Notes under the pieces: model-generated
The model's database searches: none
What the model was told of the DNA's origin: nothing
The model's input: the letters and a program-made list of their open reading frames with translations, nothing else
Part shown: piece after piece, positions 44,203 to 52,342 of the stretch
Layout: each line of letters begins with the position of its first letter
Numbering within the stretch: the first letter of the stretch is position 1
Made by a program: the position numbers and the translations under genes
Source of the DNA: Nocardioides hwasunensis
GTDB taxonomy: Bacteria > Actinomycetota > Actinomycetes > Propionibacteriales > Nocardioidaceae
Direction: 5' to 3'
Length of the DNA: 64,000 nucleotides
Assembly (NCBI RefSeq): GCF_014779665.1
Contig: NZ_JACXYY010000005.1
Location: forward strand, 62,001 to 126,000

Positions 44203-45594
44203 ATGGCTGCGAGTCCCATGTCCAGTTTGACCCGACTCACCGTGGTGACGTCGAGCACCCGCATGGATCTGGCTGTGCCGCTCGAGCTCACGGTCGCCGA
44301 GCTCATGTCGAGCCTCGTCGAGACCCTGGGGTCCGACGTCGCCGACCAGGGCGCGGCCGCCGGCGGCTTCGTGCTGCAGCGATCCGGGGAGACGGCGCTC
44401 GATCCGTCGATGACACTGCGCGCCGCCCAGGTGCGTGACGGGGAGATGCTGCACCTGCGCATGCAGGTCGGTCAGATGCCCGAGGTGGCCTACGACGACG
44501 TGCTGGAGGCGGTCGCCGACGGTGTGCTGACCAGGTCCAAGCGGTGGACCGAGGAGGACACCGCGCGCGCCTGCTCCTGGCTCGCCGCGCTGTGCGTCGG
44601 CTTCGTGCTCGGCTCCTGCCTGCTCGCGGGTCCGTCGTGGGCGGCGCCGGCAGCCGTCAGCGGTGGCCTGGCGTTGCTGCTCGTCGGGGTGTCGGTGGTG
44701 CTCGGCCGTGCCTTCGACCGACCCGGTACGTCGCTGGTCGCGGCTGGCTTCGCGATCGCCTCGGCGTTCGCCGGCGGGGCGATGGCGTTCGGCGGTCGAC
44801 TCACGGTGGTCTCGTTCGGAGCCGACCAGCTGCTTCCCGCGGCCGCGGCCGCCGTGCTCGTCGCGGCCGTGTGTCGCGTGCTGCTCCCCAGGGGAGTGGC
44901 CGGCTTCACCGCGACGATCGGCACCGGTCTCCTCGCGGTCGCCGGTTCGCTGGCGGCCGGCGTGGGCGGCCTCGACGTCGCCGCGACCGCGGCGTTCACC
45001 GCTGGGGTGGCCCTGCTGGCCTCCCCAATCATCCCGGTGGCCTCCTTCAAGATGTCGCGGCTCAACCTGCCCATCGTCCCGACCGGCGCGGACGACCTCC
45101 GCGCCGAGACCGCCTCCGTCGACGGGACCCGGGTGCTGCGCCAGGCCGTGATGGCCGACCAGTACATGACCGGCATCGTCACCGCCCTCGCCACGATCCT
45201 CGGGGGGGCGGCCGTCCTCCTGGCCGACGGCGACGGGGTCCAGACCGTGCTGGCAGGGGTGCTGGGCGGGATCGCCGCGCTCCGGGCGCGCCTGTTCACC
45301 GGACGGGCGCAGCGGCTCTCGCTGCTGCTCGCCGGCGCCGTCGCCGGCTTCGCCGTGCTCCGCGCCATGGCGACGTCGTTCGACACCTGGTCGGCGCAGC
45401 TGGCCCTGGTCCTGGGAGTCGCGATCCTGGCGCTCGCCATGTTCTGGCTCGTCGTCGTGCTCCCGGGACGTCGCTACGCCCCCCCGAGCAGCCGCGCCGC
45501 CGACATCGTCGAGGCGCTCCTCGTCCTGTCGGTGCTGCCACTGATCCTCGGGATCATGGGCGTCTACAGCCGGATCCGCGAGCTCGTCGGGTAG
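44203..45594 (+). CDS. eccD: Type VII secretion membrane channel EccD
   Basis: This 463-residue protein has an N-terminal ubiquitin-like domain (about residues 6-95, including LTRLTVVTSSTRMDLAVPLE) and then 11 hydrophobic helices. EccD forms most of the transmembrane part of the ESX inner-membrane pore. The loop before the helices ends with SKRWTEEDTARACSWLAAL. The ATG at 44203 is chosen because GAGGGG lies five bases before it. It is divergent from eccC across 127 bases that must hold both promoters. It converges with the eccE-side operon, 9 bases apart. Confidence 0.93.
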   Translation: MAASPMSSLTRLTVVTSSTRMDLAVPLELTVAELMSSLVETLGSDVADQGAAAGGFVLQRSGETALDPSMTLRAAQVRDGEMLHLRMQVGQMPEVAYDDVLEAVADGVLTRSKRWTEEDTARACSWLAALCVGFVLGSCLLAGPSWAAPAAVSGGLALLLVGVSVVLGRAFDRPGTSLVAAGFAIASAFAGGAMAFGGRLTVVSFGADQLLPAAAAAVLVAAVCRVLLPRGVAGFTATIGTGLLAVAGSLAAGVGGLDVAATAAFTAGVALLASPIIPVASFKMSRLNLPIVPTGADDLRAETASVDGTRVLRQAVMADQYMTGIVTALATILGGAAVLLADGDGVQTVLAGVLGGIAALRARLFTGRAQRLSLLLAGAVAGFAVLRAMATSFDTWSAQLALVLGVAILALAMFWLVVVLPGRRYAPPSSRAADIVEALLVLSVLPLILGIMGVYSRIRELVG

Positions 45595-45603
45595 GTCTGC
45601 CGA

Positions 45604-46230
45604 TCAGACGCCGAGGACCGACCGCTCCCCGGCGGTGAGCTCGGGGCGGACCAGGTGCACCTGTCCGCGGGTCACCACCGCAACGGCGTGCCGCGGCACG
45701 ACGGTGAGACTGGCCGAGGCCTCGCCCAGGCCGAGGGCCCGGCCTATCTCCGTGGCCAGCGGCGCGCTGACGGCGTCGAAGAAGGCGACCTCGACGTGGG
45801 CGAGCCCCGCGACCCGGGTCAGGTCGAGGCGTGCCTCGTCGAGGTGTCCGACGCGCAGGTGGCAGTGCCAGTCCGGCACGTCGCCGACGGGACCGGAGCT
45901 GCCGAGGTCGTCGACGAGCAGGGTCGGTGTCTGTGCGGGCGCCCGGTTCCGGTCGAGCGACGGCACGAAGCTCGTGTCACCGCCGTGGCGCACCACGCCG
46001 GCCCACGACGACGTACGGGTGCTGGCCACCCGCACGCTGGCGCCCGCCAGCGCCGCTCGCAGGGCCAGCAGGCGCGCGACGTGGGGCGCGGTGAGGACGA
46101 CCGCCCGGGTGCCACGCTGCCGGAACAGGCGGAGCGTCAGCGGTCCGGCCTTGGTCTGCCCCAGCTCGATGCCGCTGCGCGGGGCCGGCAGCACCTGGCC
46201 GGAGGCGAGGGGACGTGCCCACGAGGTCAT
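45604..46230 (-). CDS. Protein of unknown function coupled to eccE
   Basis: This 208-residue protein has no signal peptide or membrane helix. It is rich in Ala, Val, Leu and Arg and reads as an alternating alpha/beta domain, with QRGTRAVVLTAPHVARLLAL and PDWHCHLRVGHLDEARLDL. I do not recognise a family. Its ATG overlaps the eccE stop (ATGA), so it is translated with eccE and probably serves the secretion system, for example as a soluble partner of EccE. It could be a diverged EccE-like cytosolic domain; I cannot show this by eye. Confidence 0.7.
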   Translation of the reverse strand: MTSWARPLASGQVLPAPRSGIELGQTKAGPLTLRLFRQRGTRAVVLTAPHVARLLALRAALAGASVRVASTRTSSWAGVVRHGGDTSFVPSLDRNRAPAQTPTLLVDDLGSSGPVGDVPDWHCHLRVGHLDEARLDLTRVAGLAHVEVAFFDAVSAPLATEIGRALGLGEASASLTVVPRHAVAVVTRGQVHLVRPELTAGERSVLGV

Positions 46231-47306
46231 GCCGCTCGCTCCCGGGGGACACCCAGCAGCGTGGTCGCCTGCAGCAGCGGCAGCTGGTCACCGACCACCG
46301 GCGCGACCCGCAGGCCCAGCAGCGCCGCAGTGGCCCCGAGCGAGGCGACGGCGTTGCCCACCACCTCGGTGGGTCCACTGACGCGCATCAGCACGGTCAC
46401 CGTCGGGGTCCTGCCGGTGTCGTCGGACTGGAGCACGACGCTCGTCGCCACCACCGGGGCCGGCACCTGCTGGGCGAGCTCGGCCAGGCGGAGCAGGACG
46501 TCGGACCCGGTCACGGCGAACGTGTGGGCGGCGCCGTCGGCGAGCTCGACCTGGCCCATCGACTCGCCGGTGGCGAACAGGCTCACGTCCGGGCCGGTCA
46601 CCGTCCGTCCGACCGCTCCGGCCGCGGCCGCCGCCACGGCCCGCTCGGAGAGCCGCCTGACCTCGACGCCGGTGACGTGGAGCAGCTCCTCGGCCCGGAG
46701 CACGCACCGCCGCAGGATCTGGTGGATCGCGGGTGTGCCGCCCCGCTCGACGATCACGTCCGCGGCGTAGGCCGTGTCGAGGGTGAGGACCAGGTGGCGG
46801 CTCGCCCGCTGGGCGGGTCGCGCACCGGGTCCCACGAGGCTCTCCGCCGCCGGCATCGCTGGCCACACGACGGTCACCACCCGCACGTTGGCCAGCGGCA
46901 CGCCCTCGATGCGCAGCAGGGCGGCCAACCGGTCGAGGTCGATCGGTGCGTCGTCGTTGAGCACCGAGCTCAGGGGCATCTCGAGGGGGACCGACCAGGT
47001 CGTCTCGCCCTGGATGACCCCGACCGCGGCGCCACGCCCGGCCGAGGGCACGGTGACGACCCGGAACTGGTCCCCGGGACGCGCCGCCTCGCGGCGCCCA
47101 CGAGGGCGCCGCAGGCGCATGCCGAACCACGATCGGATCACGCCGTAGAGCGGCCGGCCGTGGACGGTCACCAACGCCAGCACGGCGCACACCGCGGAGG
47201 TCGCCGCGCCGACGGGGAGCCAGGCTCCTCCGAAAACCCAGGCCACGAGCCCGGCTGCGATCGCGATCTCCAGCAGCACGAGCCGTGGGCGCGAGGCGAG
47301 TGGCAT
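46227..47306 (-). CDS. eccE: Type VII secretion protein EccE
   Basis: This 359-residue protein has two N-terminal transmembrane helices (about residues 8-27 and 31-48) followed by the EccE cytosolic domain. Typical segments are GRPLYGVIRSWFGMRLRRPR, LSSVLNDDAPIDLDRLAALL and the late DTGRTPTVTVLMRVSGPTEV. EccE sits at the rim of the ESX membrane complex. The start at 47306 directly precedes the hydrophobic part; ribosome-site evidence is weak and an upstream in-frame GTG is possible. It is divergent from eccB across about 140 bases. Confidence 0.85.
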   Translation of the reverse strand: MPLASRPRLVLLEIAIAAGLVAWVFGGAWLPVGAATSAVCAVLALVTVHGRPLYGVIRSWFGMRLRRPRGRREAARPGDQFRVVTVPSAGRGAAVGVIQGETTWSVPLEMPLSSVLNDDAPIDLDRLAALLRIEGVPLANVRVVTVVWPAMPAAESLVGPGARPAQRASRHLVLTLDTAYAADVIVERGGTPAIHQILRRCVLRAEELLHVTGVEVRRLSERAVAAAAAGAVGRTVTGPDVSLFATGESMGQVELADGAAHTFAVTGSDVLLRLAELAQQVPAPVVATSVVLQSDDTGRTPTVTVLMRVSGPTEVVGNAVASLGATAALLGLRVAPVVGDQLPLLQATTLLGVPRERAA

Positions 47307-47447
47307 GGGGGGAGTATGCCCCACGCGCAAGCCTCGGGGGCCTAGGGTTGGCCCAGCGTGAGAGGCCGCTCGGAAGGTGCCGCCCGACGCGACGGGGGTG
47401 CCCGACCGGCGGCAGTCCTCGACCCGCCAGCTGTGAAGGGGACCACG

Positions 47448-48800
47448 GTGCAGACCCGGCGCGACCAGCTCCACGCCTACCGCTTCATGACCCGTCGTGC
47501 CATGTCGTCGCTGGTCACGGGCGAGCCCGACGCCGTCGAGCCGCCGATGCGCCGCCTGACGGTGATGACCATCAGCGGCATCATGGTCGCCATCGTCGTG
47601 GCCGCGGTGTTCGCGGTCATCGGGCTGCTCAAGGGCGGAGGCGGCGACCAGTGGCGCAACGAGGGCGCGGTCGTGCTCGAGGAGGAGACCGGCGCCCGCT
47701 ACGTCAACATCGGCGGCACCCTCTTCCCGGCCCTCAACTACTCCTCCGCGGTGCTGGCCTCGGGCGCCGGTGACGCCGTGAAGCTCCAGGAGGTCTCGCG
47801 GTCCGACCTGGCCACGGCCGGGCGGGGCCGGTTGATCGGGATCGCCGGTCTCCCGGACTCGATGCCCGACCCGGAGGACCTGGTCCGCGGTCCGGTGTCG
47901 GTCTGCTCCCAGCCGCAGCAGGAGGGGATCGAGACCCTGGCCGAGGTCGTGGTCGACATCGGTTCGACCCCGGCGAAGGCGCTGCCGAGCACCGAGGGCG
48001 TCTACGTCGAGTCGTTCGACGGCGACCGGTTCCTGCTCTACGGCGGCGAGCGCCTGCCCGTCGCCCGCGAGGTGGAGGCGGCCCTCCAGATAGGCGAGGC
48101 GCCGGCGCCGGTCGGCAGCGCCTTCTTGACCTCGATCCCGATGGGCGCCGCCCTCGAGACCCCCGTCCTCGAGGCACAGGGCGAGCCCGTCGACATCGGT
48201 CGACCCCTGCGCGTCGGCCAGGTGGTGGAGGTCAACGACGGCACGTTCCGGGTGGTCCTGGCAGACGGTCTCGCCCGGGTCAGCGACGTCCAGGCCAAGC
48301 TGCTCCTCACCGCCGAGCTGGCCGGCGAACGGCGCGAACCGATCGAGCTGTCCCTCTCGGAGGTGCTCGACCTCGGCGAGGGTGCCGGGCTCGGCGGGGT
48401 GATGGCCGGGCTGCCCGAGGTCATGCCCTCGTTGCCCTCGCAGTCGGCCAGCACCGTGTGCGCCGTCTACATCGAGGGGGACGAGCGCCCCGGGTTCGCG
48501 ATTCCCGCCGGTGCGGGTGGGACGCCCACGCCCACCGGTGAGTCACGCACGTCTCGCACCGGCGGCGCCGACCGTGTCGAGCTCGAGCCGGGACGGGGCA
48601 TGCTCGCCGCCGCGCCGGACGCCAAGGCCGTCTACTACATCGGCGCCCCGGGACGCCGCTACGCCGCTGCCGGCCTGCAGACGTTGGCGGGGTTCGGGTA
48701 CGGCGAGGTGGAGCCCGTCGTGGTGCCCGCCGAGCTGATCGCGATCCTGCCGCCGGGGCCCGCCATGGATCCCGCGAAGGCACGCGAGTCCGCCGGCTGA
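47448..48800 (+). CDS. eccB: Type VII secretion protein EccB
   Basis: This 450-residue protein has the EccB hallmark N-terminus QTRRDQLHAYRFMTRRAMSS, one transmembrane helix at about residues 44-64, and a large periplasmic domain. The conserved cysteines of the family appear in GPVSVCSQPQ and STVCAVYIEG, and likely form the core disulfide. The end PVVVPAELIAILPPGPAMDP is also typical. EccB caps the pore on the outer side. The start is GTG at 47448 with GAAGGGG upstream. The esx pair follows after 106 bases with its own likely promoter. Confidence 0.95.
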   Translation: MQTRRDQLHAYRFMTRRAMSSLVTGEPDAVEPPMRRLTVMTISGIMVAIVVAAVFAVIGLLKGGGGDQWRNEGAVVLEEETGARYVNIGGTLFPALNYSSAVLASGAGDAVKLQEVSRSDLATAGRGRLIGIAGLPDSMPDPEDLVRGPVSVCSQPQQEGIETLAEVVVDIGSTPAKALPSTEGVYVESFDGDRFLLYGGERLPVAREVEAALQIGEAPAPVGSAFLTSIPMGAALETPVLEAQGEPVDIGRPLRVGQVVEVNDGTFRVVLADGLARVSDVQAKLLLTAELAGERREPIELSLSEVLDLGEGAGLGGVMAGLPEVMPSLPSQSASTVCAVYIEGDERPGFAIPAGAGGTPTPTGESRTSRTGGADRVELEPGRGMLAAAPDAKAVYYIGAPGRRYAAAGLQTLAGFGYGEVEPVVVPAELIAILPPGPAMDPAKARESAG

Positions 48801-48825
48801 GGGTGCTCCCAGGACCATCCACCGA

Positions 48826-48855
48826 GTTTCCACGGCGTTTCGGGTTTGCCATAGT
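48826..48855 (+). promoter_or_regulatory. Possible promoter of the esx genes
   Basis: GTTTCC (48826-48831) and CATAGT (48850-48855) are 18 bases apart in the 106-base gap after eccB. The gap is unusually AT-rich for this genome. A strong ribosome site AGGAGGC precedes the GTG of the first esx gene. Confidence 0.3.
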
Positions 48856-48906
48856 GATATCGGGGGATGCTGACTGCATCCGATCCAACTAACAGGAGGC
48901 ACGGCT

Positions 48907-49224
48907 GTGGCCGGTAGTTTCGCAACAAGTCAAGAGGCGATGGCCGCTGGCGCGGCGCACGTCGACGAGGCAACCCAGCTCGTCCAGGGCCAGATCACCA
49001 CCCTGCGCGGCGAGGTCGAGACCATGATGGGTGGATGGGGCGGCAGCGCTGCCTCGGCCTTCACCGGTCTGCACCAGAACTTCGAGGGTCAGGCGACCCG
49101 GATCAACAACGCGCTGATCGCGATGCAGGAGGCGCTGGTCTCGACCCGCGCCACCTACGTCAACCAGGAGGACCAGGAAACCTCCGCCATCAGCAGCCTG
49201 TCCGGCCAGATCAACGAGATGTGA
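48907..49224 (+). CDS. WXG100-family secreted protein (Esx) A
   Basis: This 105-residue protein forms the classic helix-turn-helix hairpin with the turn motif Trp44-Gly-Gly46 in MGGWGGSAAS. A C-terminal secretion signal of the YxxxD/E form is present as Tyr84 to Glu88 (YVNQE). It is predicted to dimerise with the next gene product and leave the cell through the ESX channel. No signal peptide is present, as expected. The GTG start is preceded by AGGAGGC. The 11-base gap to the next esx gene indicates one transcript. Confidence 0.95.
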   Translation: MAGSFATSQEAMAAGAAHVDEATQLVQGQITTLRGEVETMMGGWGGSAASAFTGLHQNFEGQATRINNALIAMQEALVSTRATYVNQEDQETSAISSLSGQINEM

Positions 49225-49235
49225 GGTAGAGCGAC

Positions 49236-49523
49236 ATGAGCGAGATCCGCGTCAACTTCGGTTCACTCGATGCCGGCCGCGCCGGCATCCTCAAGACCCA
49301 CGGCCAGCTGGTCGCCACGCTGGACGACCTCGAGGCCAACCTCCAGCCGATGCTGCAGACCTGGGACGGTGAGGCCCGCGAGGCCTACTTCCGCTGCAAG
49401 CAGGAGTGGGACTCCGCCGCCGCCGCCATGGCTGCCACGCTCAACCAGATCGGCACGGCTGTCGGCACCGCCAACGAGAACTACGGCTCCGCCGAGCGCG
49501 CGGCCACCCAGACCTGGTCCTGA
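49236..49523 (+). CDS. WXG100-family secreted protein (Esx) B
   Basis: This 95-residue partner of the preceding Esx protein has the turn variant Trp43-Asp-Gly45 (QTWDGEAREAY). A YxxxE signal is present at Tyr83 to Glu87 (YGSAE). Both members of the pair thus carry the motif, whereas in the best-known pairs only one does. One cysteine, Cys54, is unusual for a WXG100 protein. The ATG start has GAGGTAGAG upstream. A perfect stem-loop follows its stop and may protect or set the level of the esx message. Confidence 0.94.
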   Translation: MSEIRVNFGSLDAGRAGILKTHGQLVATLDDLEANLQPMLQTWDGEAREAYFRCKQEWDSAAAAMAATLNQIGTAVGTANENYGSAERAATQTWS

Positions 49524-49542
49524 GCACCTGGCACACCCGTGA

Positions 49543-49574
49543 TTCCGGGCGACACCTCCGGGAGTCGCCCGGAA
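49543..49574 (+). terminator. Hairpin after the esx pair (attenuator or mRNA-stabilising)
   Basis: A perfect 11-bp stem (49543-49553 with 49564-49574, arm TTCCGGGCGAC) encloses a 10-base loop. No T-run follows, and the genes after it run in the same direction, so it probably acts as a partial terminator or 3' protection for abundant esx mRNA. Confidence 0.6.
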
Positions 49575-49613
49575 CCGCGGTGGGCGCTGTGCAGCTGACG
49601 AACTGAGGAAGAG

Positions 49614-50063
49614 ATGAGCGGGGACTACAGCTACGACGACGAGGGCGTGACCCTCAGCAACAGCGACAGCGGTGCCAACACCGCCACCTCGCTCGACGGC
49701 TACGACGGCGAGATCAACCCGAACCAGAACTGGCCCGGCACGGTCGTCAACAAGAAGGAACTGGTCGCCAAGCCCGACGACATGCGGACCGTGGCCAAGG
49801 AGCTCAAGGACCTGGCCGACCGCATCAGGGAGAGCTCGTCGGTGCGCGAGGTCGAGCGTGCCTCGAACGACGTGCAGATGGGGCCCTCGGACTGGCAGGC
49901 CACCAACTACCTGAAGCAGGCGGGCGTCCAGACGGCAGGTCTGGTGGCCGGGGGCGCCAAGCAGATCGCCGCCAACCTCGACCAGGCTGCAGCCGCCATC
50001 GAGGCGGCCGCCGACGGCTACGACAACGCCGAGCAGAGCAACCAGTCCGGCTTCAACCGGTGA
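49614..50063 (+). CDS. Probable type VII substrate, EspC-like hairpin protein
   Basis: This 149-residue protein has a polar, disordered N-terminus of about 45 residues rich in Asp, Asn and Ser. A helical hairpin of about 90 residues follows. The turn region is PSDWQATNYL at about residue 91, and the second helix ends with the secretion-type motif Tyr136 to Glu140 (YDNAE). No signal peptide or membrane helix is present. Size, motif and position between the esx pair and the proline-repeat protein indicate an ESX-secreted protein. ATG start with GAGGAAGAG upstream. Confidence 0.75.
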   Translation: MSGDYSYDDEGVTLSNSDSGANTATSLDGYDGEINPNQNWPGTVVNKKELVAKPDDMRTVAKELKDLADRIRESSSVREVERASNDVQMGPSDWQATNYLKQAGVQTAGLVAGGAKQIAANLDQAAAAIEAAADGYDNAEQSNQSGFNR

Positions 50064-50092
50064 CGTCGCAGGACTGAGGAGAAGGAACAGAC

Positions 50093-51286
50093 ATGGTCGA
50101 CGCCGAGTACAACTACCAGAGTGTCTCGCGACAGCAGGACACCAGCAGCTACAGCCAGGACTACGACACGATCAAGGCCGGCTTCGAGAGCAACGTGCAG
50201 CCGGGCTCGATCGAGGGCGCGAAGTCGGCGTGGAGCAACATCGCCACCCTCATGGGCGAGGACGGCGCTCCGCGCATCCTGTCGCTGGCCAACGACCTGT
50301 TGAGCTCGTGGGAGTCCGAGGCATCGGTCGAGGCCCAGGAGCACCTCAAGTTCGCCGAGGCGACCGCGCGTGCGCTCGCCGACAACGCGATGCAGATGGC
50401 CCGCGGGTTCGACTACGCGCACCAGTACGCCACCTGGTACCGCGACCACATGCCCGGCACGGGCATGGTCCAGACGGGCGCCGACGACGGCTACGCCCGC
50501 GAACACCTCGTCGCCTACCTGACCCGGATCAACGAGGTCACCGGCTACAACGTGCCCCCCTACGTCCAGACCAAGCTGGCACAGTCGGGCGTGACACCGC
50601 CCCCGAACCCCGAGATGCCCGGTGTGGGTCCCGGCCCCGGGCCCGGTCCCGCAGGCCCCGGTCCCGGGCCGACCCCCGGGCCGACTCCTGGGCCCACCCC
50701 TGGACCGACTCCCGGGCCGACCCCCGGACCGACTCCCGGGCCGACCCCTGGACCGACTCCCGGGCCCACCCCTGGACCGACTCCCGGGCCCACCCCCGGA
50801 CCGACTCCCGGGCCTCACCCCGGTCCCATCCCCGGTCCGGGCGACGGCGGCGTCGGACCCGGCTCGTACCCGGGTGCCGACGGTGGCGGTGGCGGAGGTG
50901 CCCACGGCACCGGCCTGGACTCTCGTTCCTCCCTGTCGGGTCTCGGGTCCGGTGGAGGCGCCGGCGGCAGCTTCAGCGCCGGCAGCGGCGGTCTCGGTGC
51001 CGGCGGAGGTGGTCTCGGTGCCGGTGGCGGTGGCCTCGGCGCGGGAGGTGGCCTGGGCTCCGGCGCACCCAGCGGTCTCGGTGCGGGTGCTGGCGCAGGT
51101 GCCGGCTCCGGCCTCGGTGCCGGCGCGGGCGGCGGCATCGGCGCAGCAGGCCGTGGTGCCGGACCGGGCATGATGCCTGGTGCTGGGGCGAGCGGTCAGG
51201 GCGACGAGGAGCGCGAGCGCGAGACCTGGCTCGTCGAGGACGAGGATGTGTGGGGCGGCGACGACGTCCCCCCGGACCTCACCTGA
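50093..51286 (+). CDS. Probable type VII substrate with GPTP repeats and Gly-rich tail
   Basis: This 397-residue protein has an N-terminal helical domain (about residues 25-165), with GSIEGAKSAWSNIATLMGED and a second long helix pair, that recalls PPE/EspB-type substrates. Then come fourteen 4-residue Gly-Pro repeats (residues 192-247) and a Gly/Leu/Ala-rich region of about 115 residues. An acidic end, RETWLVEDEDVWGGDDVPPD, resembles the TW(L)-(E/D)-rich tails found on ESX substrates in other actinobacteria. No canonical YxxxE motif is evident. It is likely secreted and may form an extended, wall-spanning filament. ATG after GAGGAGAAGG. Confidence 0.75.
   Translation: MVDAEYNYQSVSRQQDTSSYSQDYDTIKAGFESNVQPGSIEGAKSAWSNIATLMGEDGAPRILSLANDLLSSWESEASVEAQEHLKFAEATARALADNAMQMARGFDYAHQYATWYRDHMPGTGMVQTGADDGYAREHLVAYLTRINEVTGYNVPPYVQTKLAQSGVTPPPNPEMPGVGPGPGPGPAGPGPGPTPGPTPGPTPGPTPGPTPGPTPGPTPGPTPGPTPGPTPGPTPGPTPGPHPGPIPGPGDGGVGPGSYPGADGGGGGGAHGTGLDSRSSLSGLGSGGGAGGSFSAGSGGLGAGGGGLGAGGGGLGAGGGLGSGAPSGLGAGAGAGAGSGLGAGAGGGIGAAGRGAGPGMMPGAGASGQGDEERERETWLVEDEDVWGGDDVPPDLT
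50666..50833 (+). repeat. Minisatellite of fourteen 12-bp units encoding GPTP
   Basis: Fourteen in-frame 12-base units encode twelve Gly-Pro-Thr-Pro, then Gly-Pro-His-Pro and Gly-Pro-Ile-Pro. From unit 4 on, units alternate between GGRCC and GGACCGACTCCC forms, giving a 24-base higher period. Copy number is likely to vary between strains. It is a coding repeat, not a CRISPR. Confidence 0.9.
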
Positions 51287-51317
51287 ACCGACCGACCACC
51301 TCTTCGACAAGGACAGC

Positions 51318-52322
51318 ATGATCGTGAAGACGATGCGTCTCGGGCGCACCGCACTGGTGCTGGCGTCGCTGGCACTCGCAGTCTCCGCCTGCGGTGACCA
51401 GCCGTCGTCCGGATCGGCGGCCTCTGGCTCGTCGGCGCCGGACGACTCAGCCGCCACCGAGTCGGGCTCGAGCCTCGGCGCCGAGCTCGGCGACTACGAC
51501 GGACTGTGCTCGTGGGTGTCACCGTCCGACCTCGAGGCGATCTTCGGCGAGCCGGTCGACGCCGTGGGCACCAAGGAGTGCCGCATCGTTCCGGCCGACT
51601 CGGCGGGCTCGGACGGCTTCTACCACGTCCGCCTCGACCAGGACGCCGGCTTCGACGCGCTGCTGGCCAACCTCGAGCAGAACCAGTCCGGCATGGGGTT
51701 CTCGATCTGCGACACCGACTCCACCCGGTGGCAGGGCATGCGTCTGAGCCGTCAGGTGACCTGTCCCGACGGGGGAGGTGGCGACTTCGCGCCGCAGGTC
51801 TCCCTCGAGATCGGGCCCGGCCGGGTGCTCACCAACCAGCCGTTCAGCGCCGACAGCGAGCAGGCCGCGCAGGAGGCCAGCCAGCGGTTCGTCGAGATCA
51901 TGAAGGTCTTCGCCGCCGGCGTCGAGGGCAAGCCGGTGATCAACGAGGTCATGCCGGGCGCCTGGCTCGAGGTCTACAACCCCGGCAAGCAACCGGTCGA
52001 CCTGTCGGGTGCCGAGCTGACCGGCTACGACGACTTCGACGACTCCCTGTCCGGCACCCTGCCGGTGCCTGACGGCTCCACGGTGGCACCGGGTCAGCGC
52101 CTGGTGCTCGACATCTCGGGCCTCGAGGGCACGACGGGGGACACCCCGTTCATCCAGCTCGCCGACGCCGACGGTCGCCTCATCGACGTCGTCGAGCTGA
52201 CCAGCGTCGACGACGGAGAGGTCGTGCGCCGCAACGGCGACGGAGGGACCTTCTGTGCCTTCGGCTCCGCTGACGTCACCCAGGGCGAGCCCAACCCGGC
52301 CCGCACCGACAGGTGCGAGTGA
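51318..52322 (+). CDS. Lipoprotein with C-terminal lamin-tail domain
   Basis: This 334-residue protein has a lipoprotein signal with the lipobox LAVSAC (Cys at about residue 24) and a Ser-rich linker. A first domain (about residues 50-205) resembles DUF3558-type lipoproteins and has cysteines in DGLCSWVS, KECRIVP, FSICDTDS and QVTCPDGG. The second domain (about 212-330) is lamin-tail-like, with VINEVMPGAWLEVYNPGKQP and STVAPGQRLVLDISG. Such surface lipoproteins may bind DNA or partner proteins. It follows the repeat protein by 31 bases with AAGGA before its ATG, so it belongs to the esx transcript. Confidence 0.8.
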   Translation: MIVKTMRLGRTALVLASLALAVSACGDQPSSGSAASGSSAPDDSAATESGSSLGAELGDYDGLCSWVSPSDLEAIFGEPVDAVGTKECRIVPADSAGSDGFYHVRLDQDAGFDALLANLEQNQSGMGFSICDTDSTRWQGMRLSRQVTCPDGGGGDFAPQVSLEIGPGRVLTNQPFSADSEQAAQEASQRFVEIMKVFAAGVEGKPVINEVMPGAWLEVYNPGKQPVDLSGAELTGYDDFDDSLSGTLPVPDGSTVAPGQRLVLDISGLEGTTGDTPFIQLADADGRLIDVVELTSVDDGEVVRRNGDGGTFCAFGSADVTQGEPNPARTDRCE

Positions 52323-52342
52323 ACGACTGACCGACCGGCGCC

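Noticed and set aside
50666..50833. Regular short repeats as a CRISPR array
   Set aside because: The 12-base units have no spacers, keep the reading frame and encode Gly-Pro-Thr-Pro.
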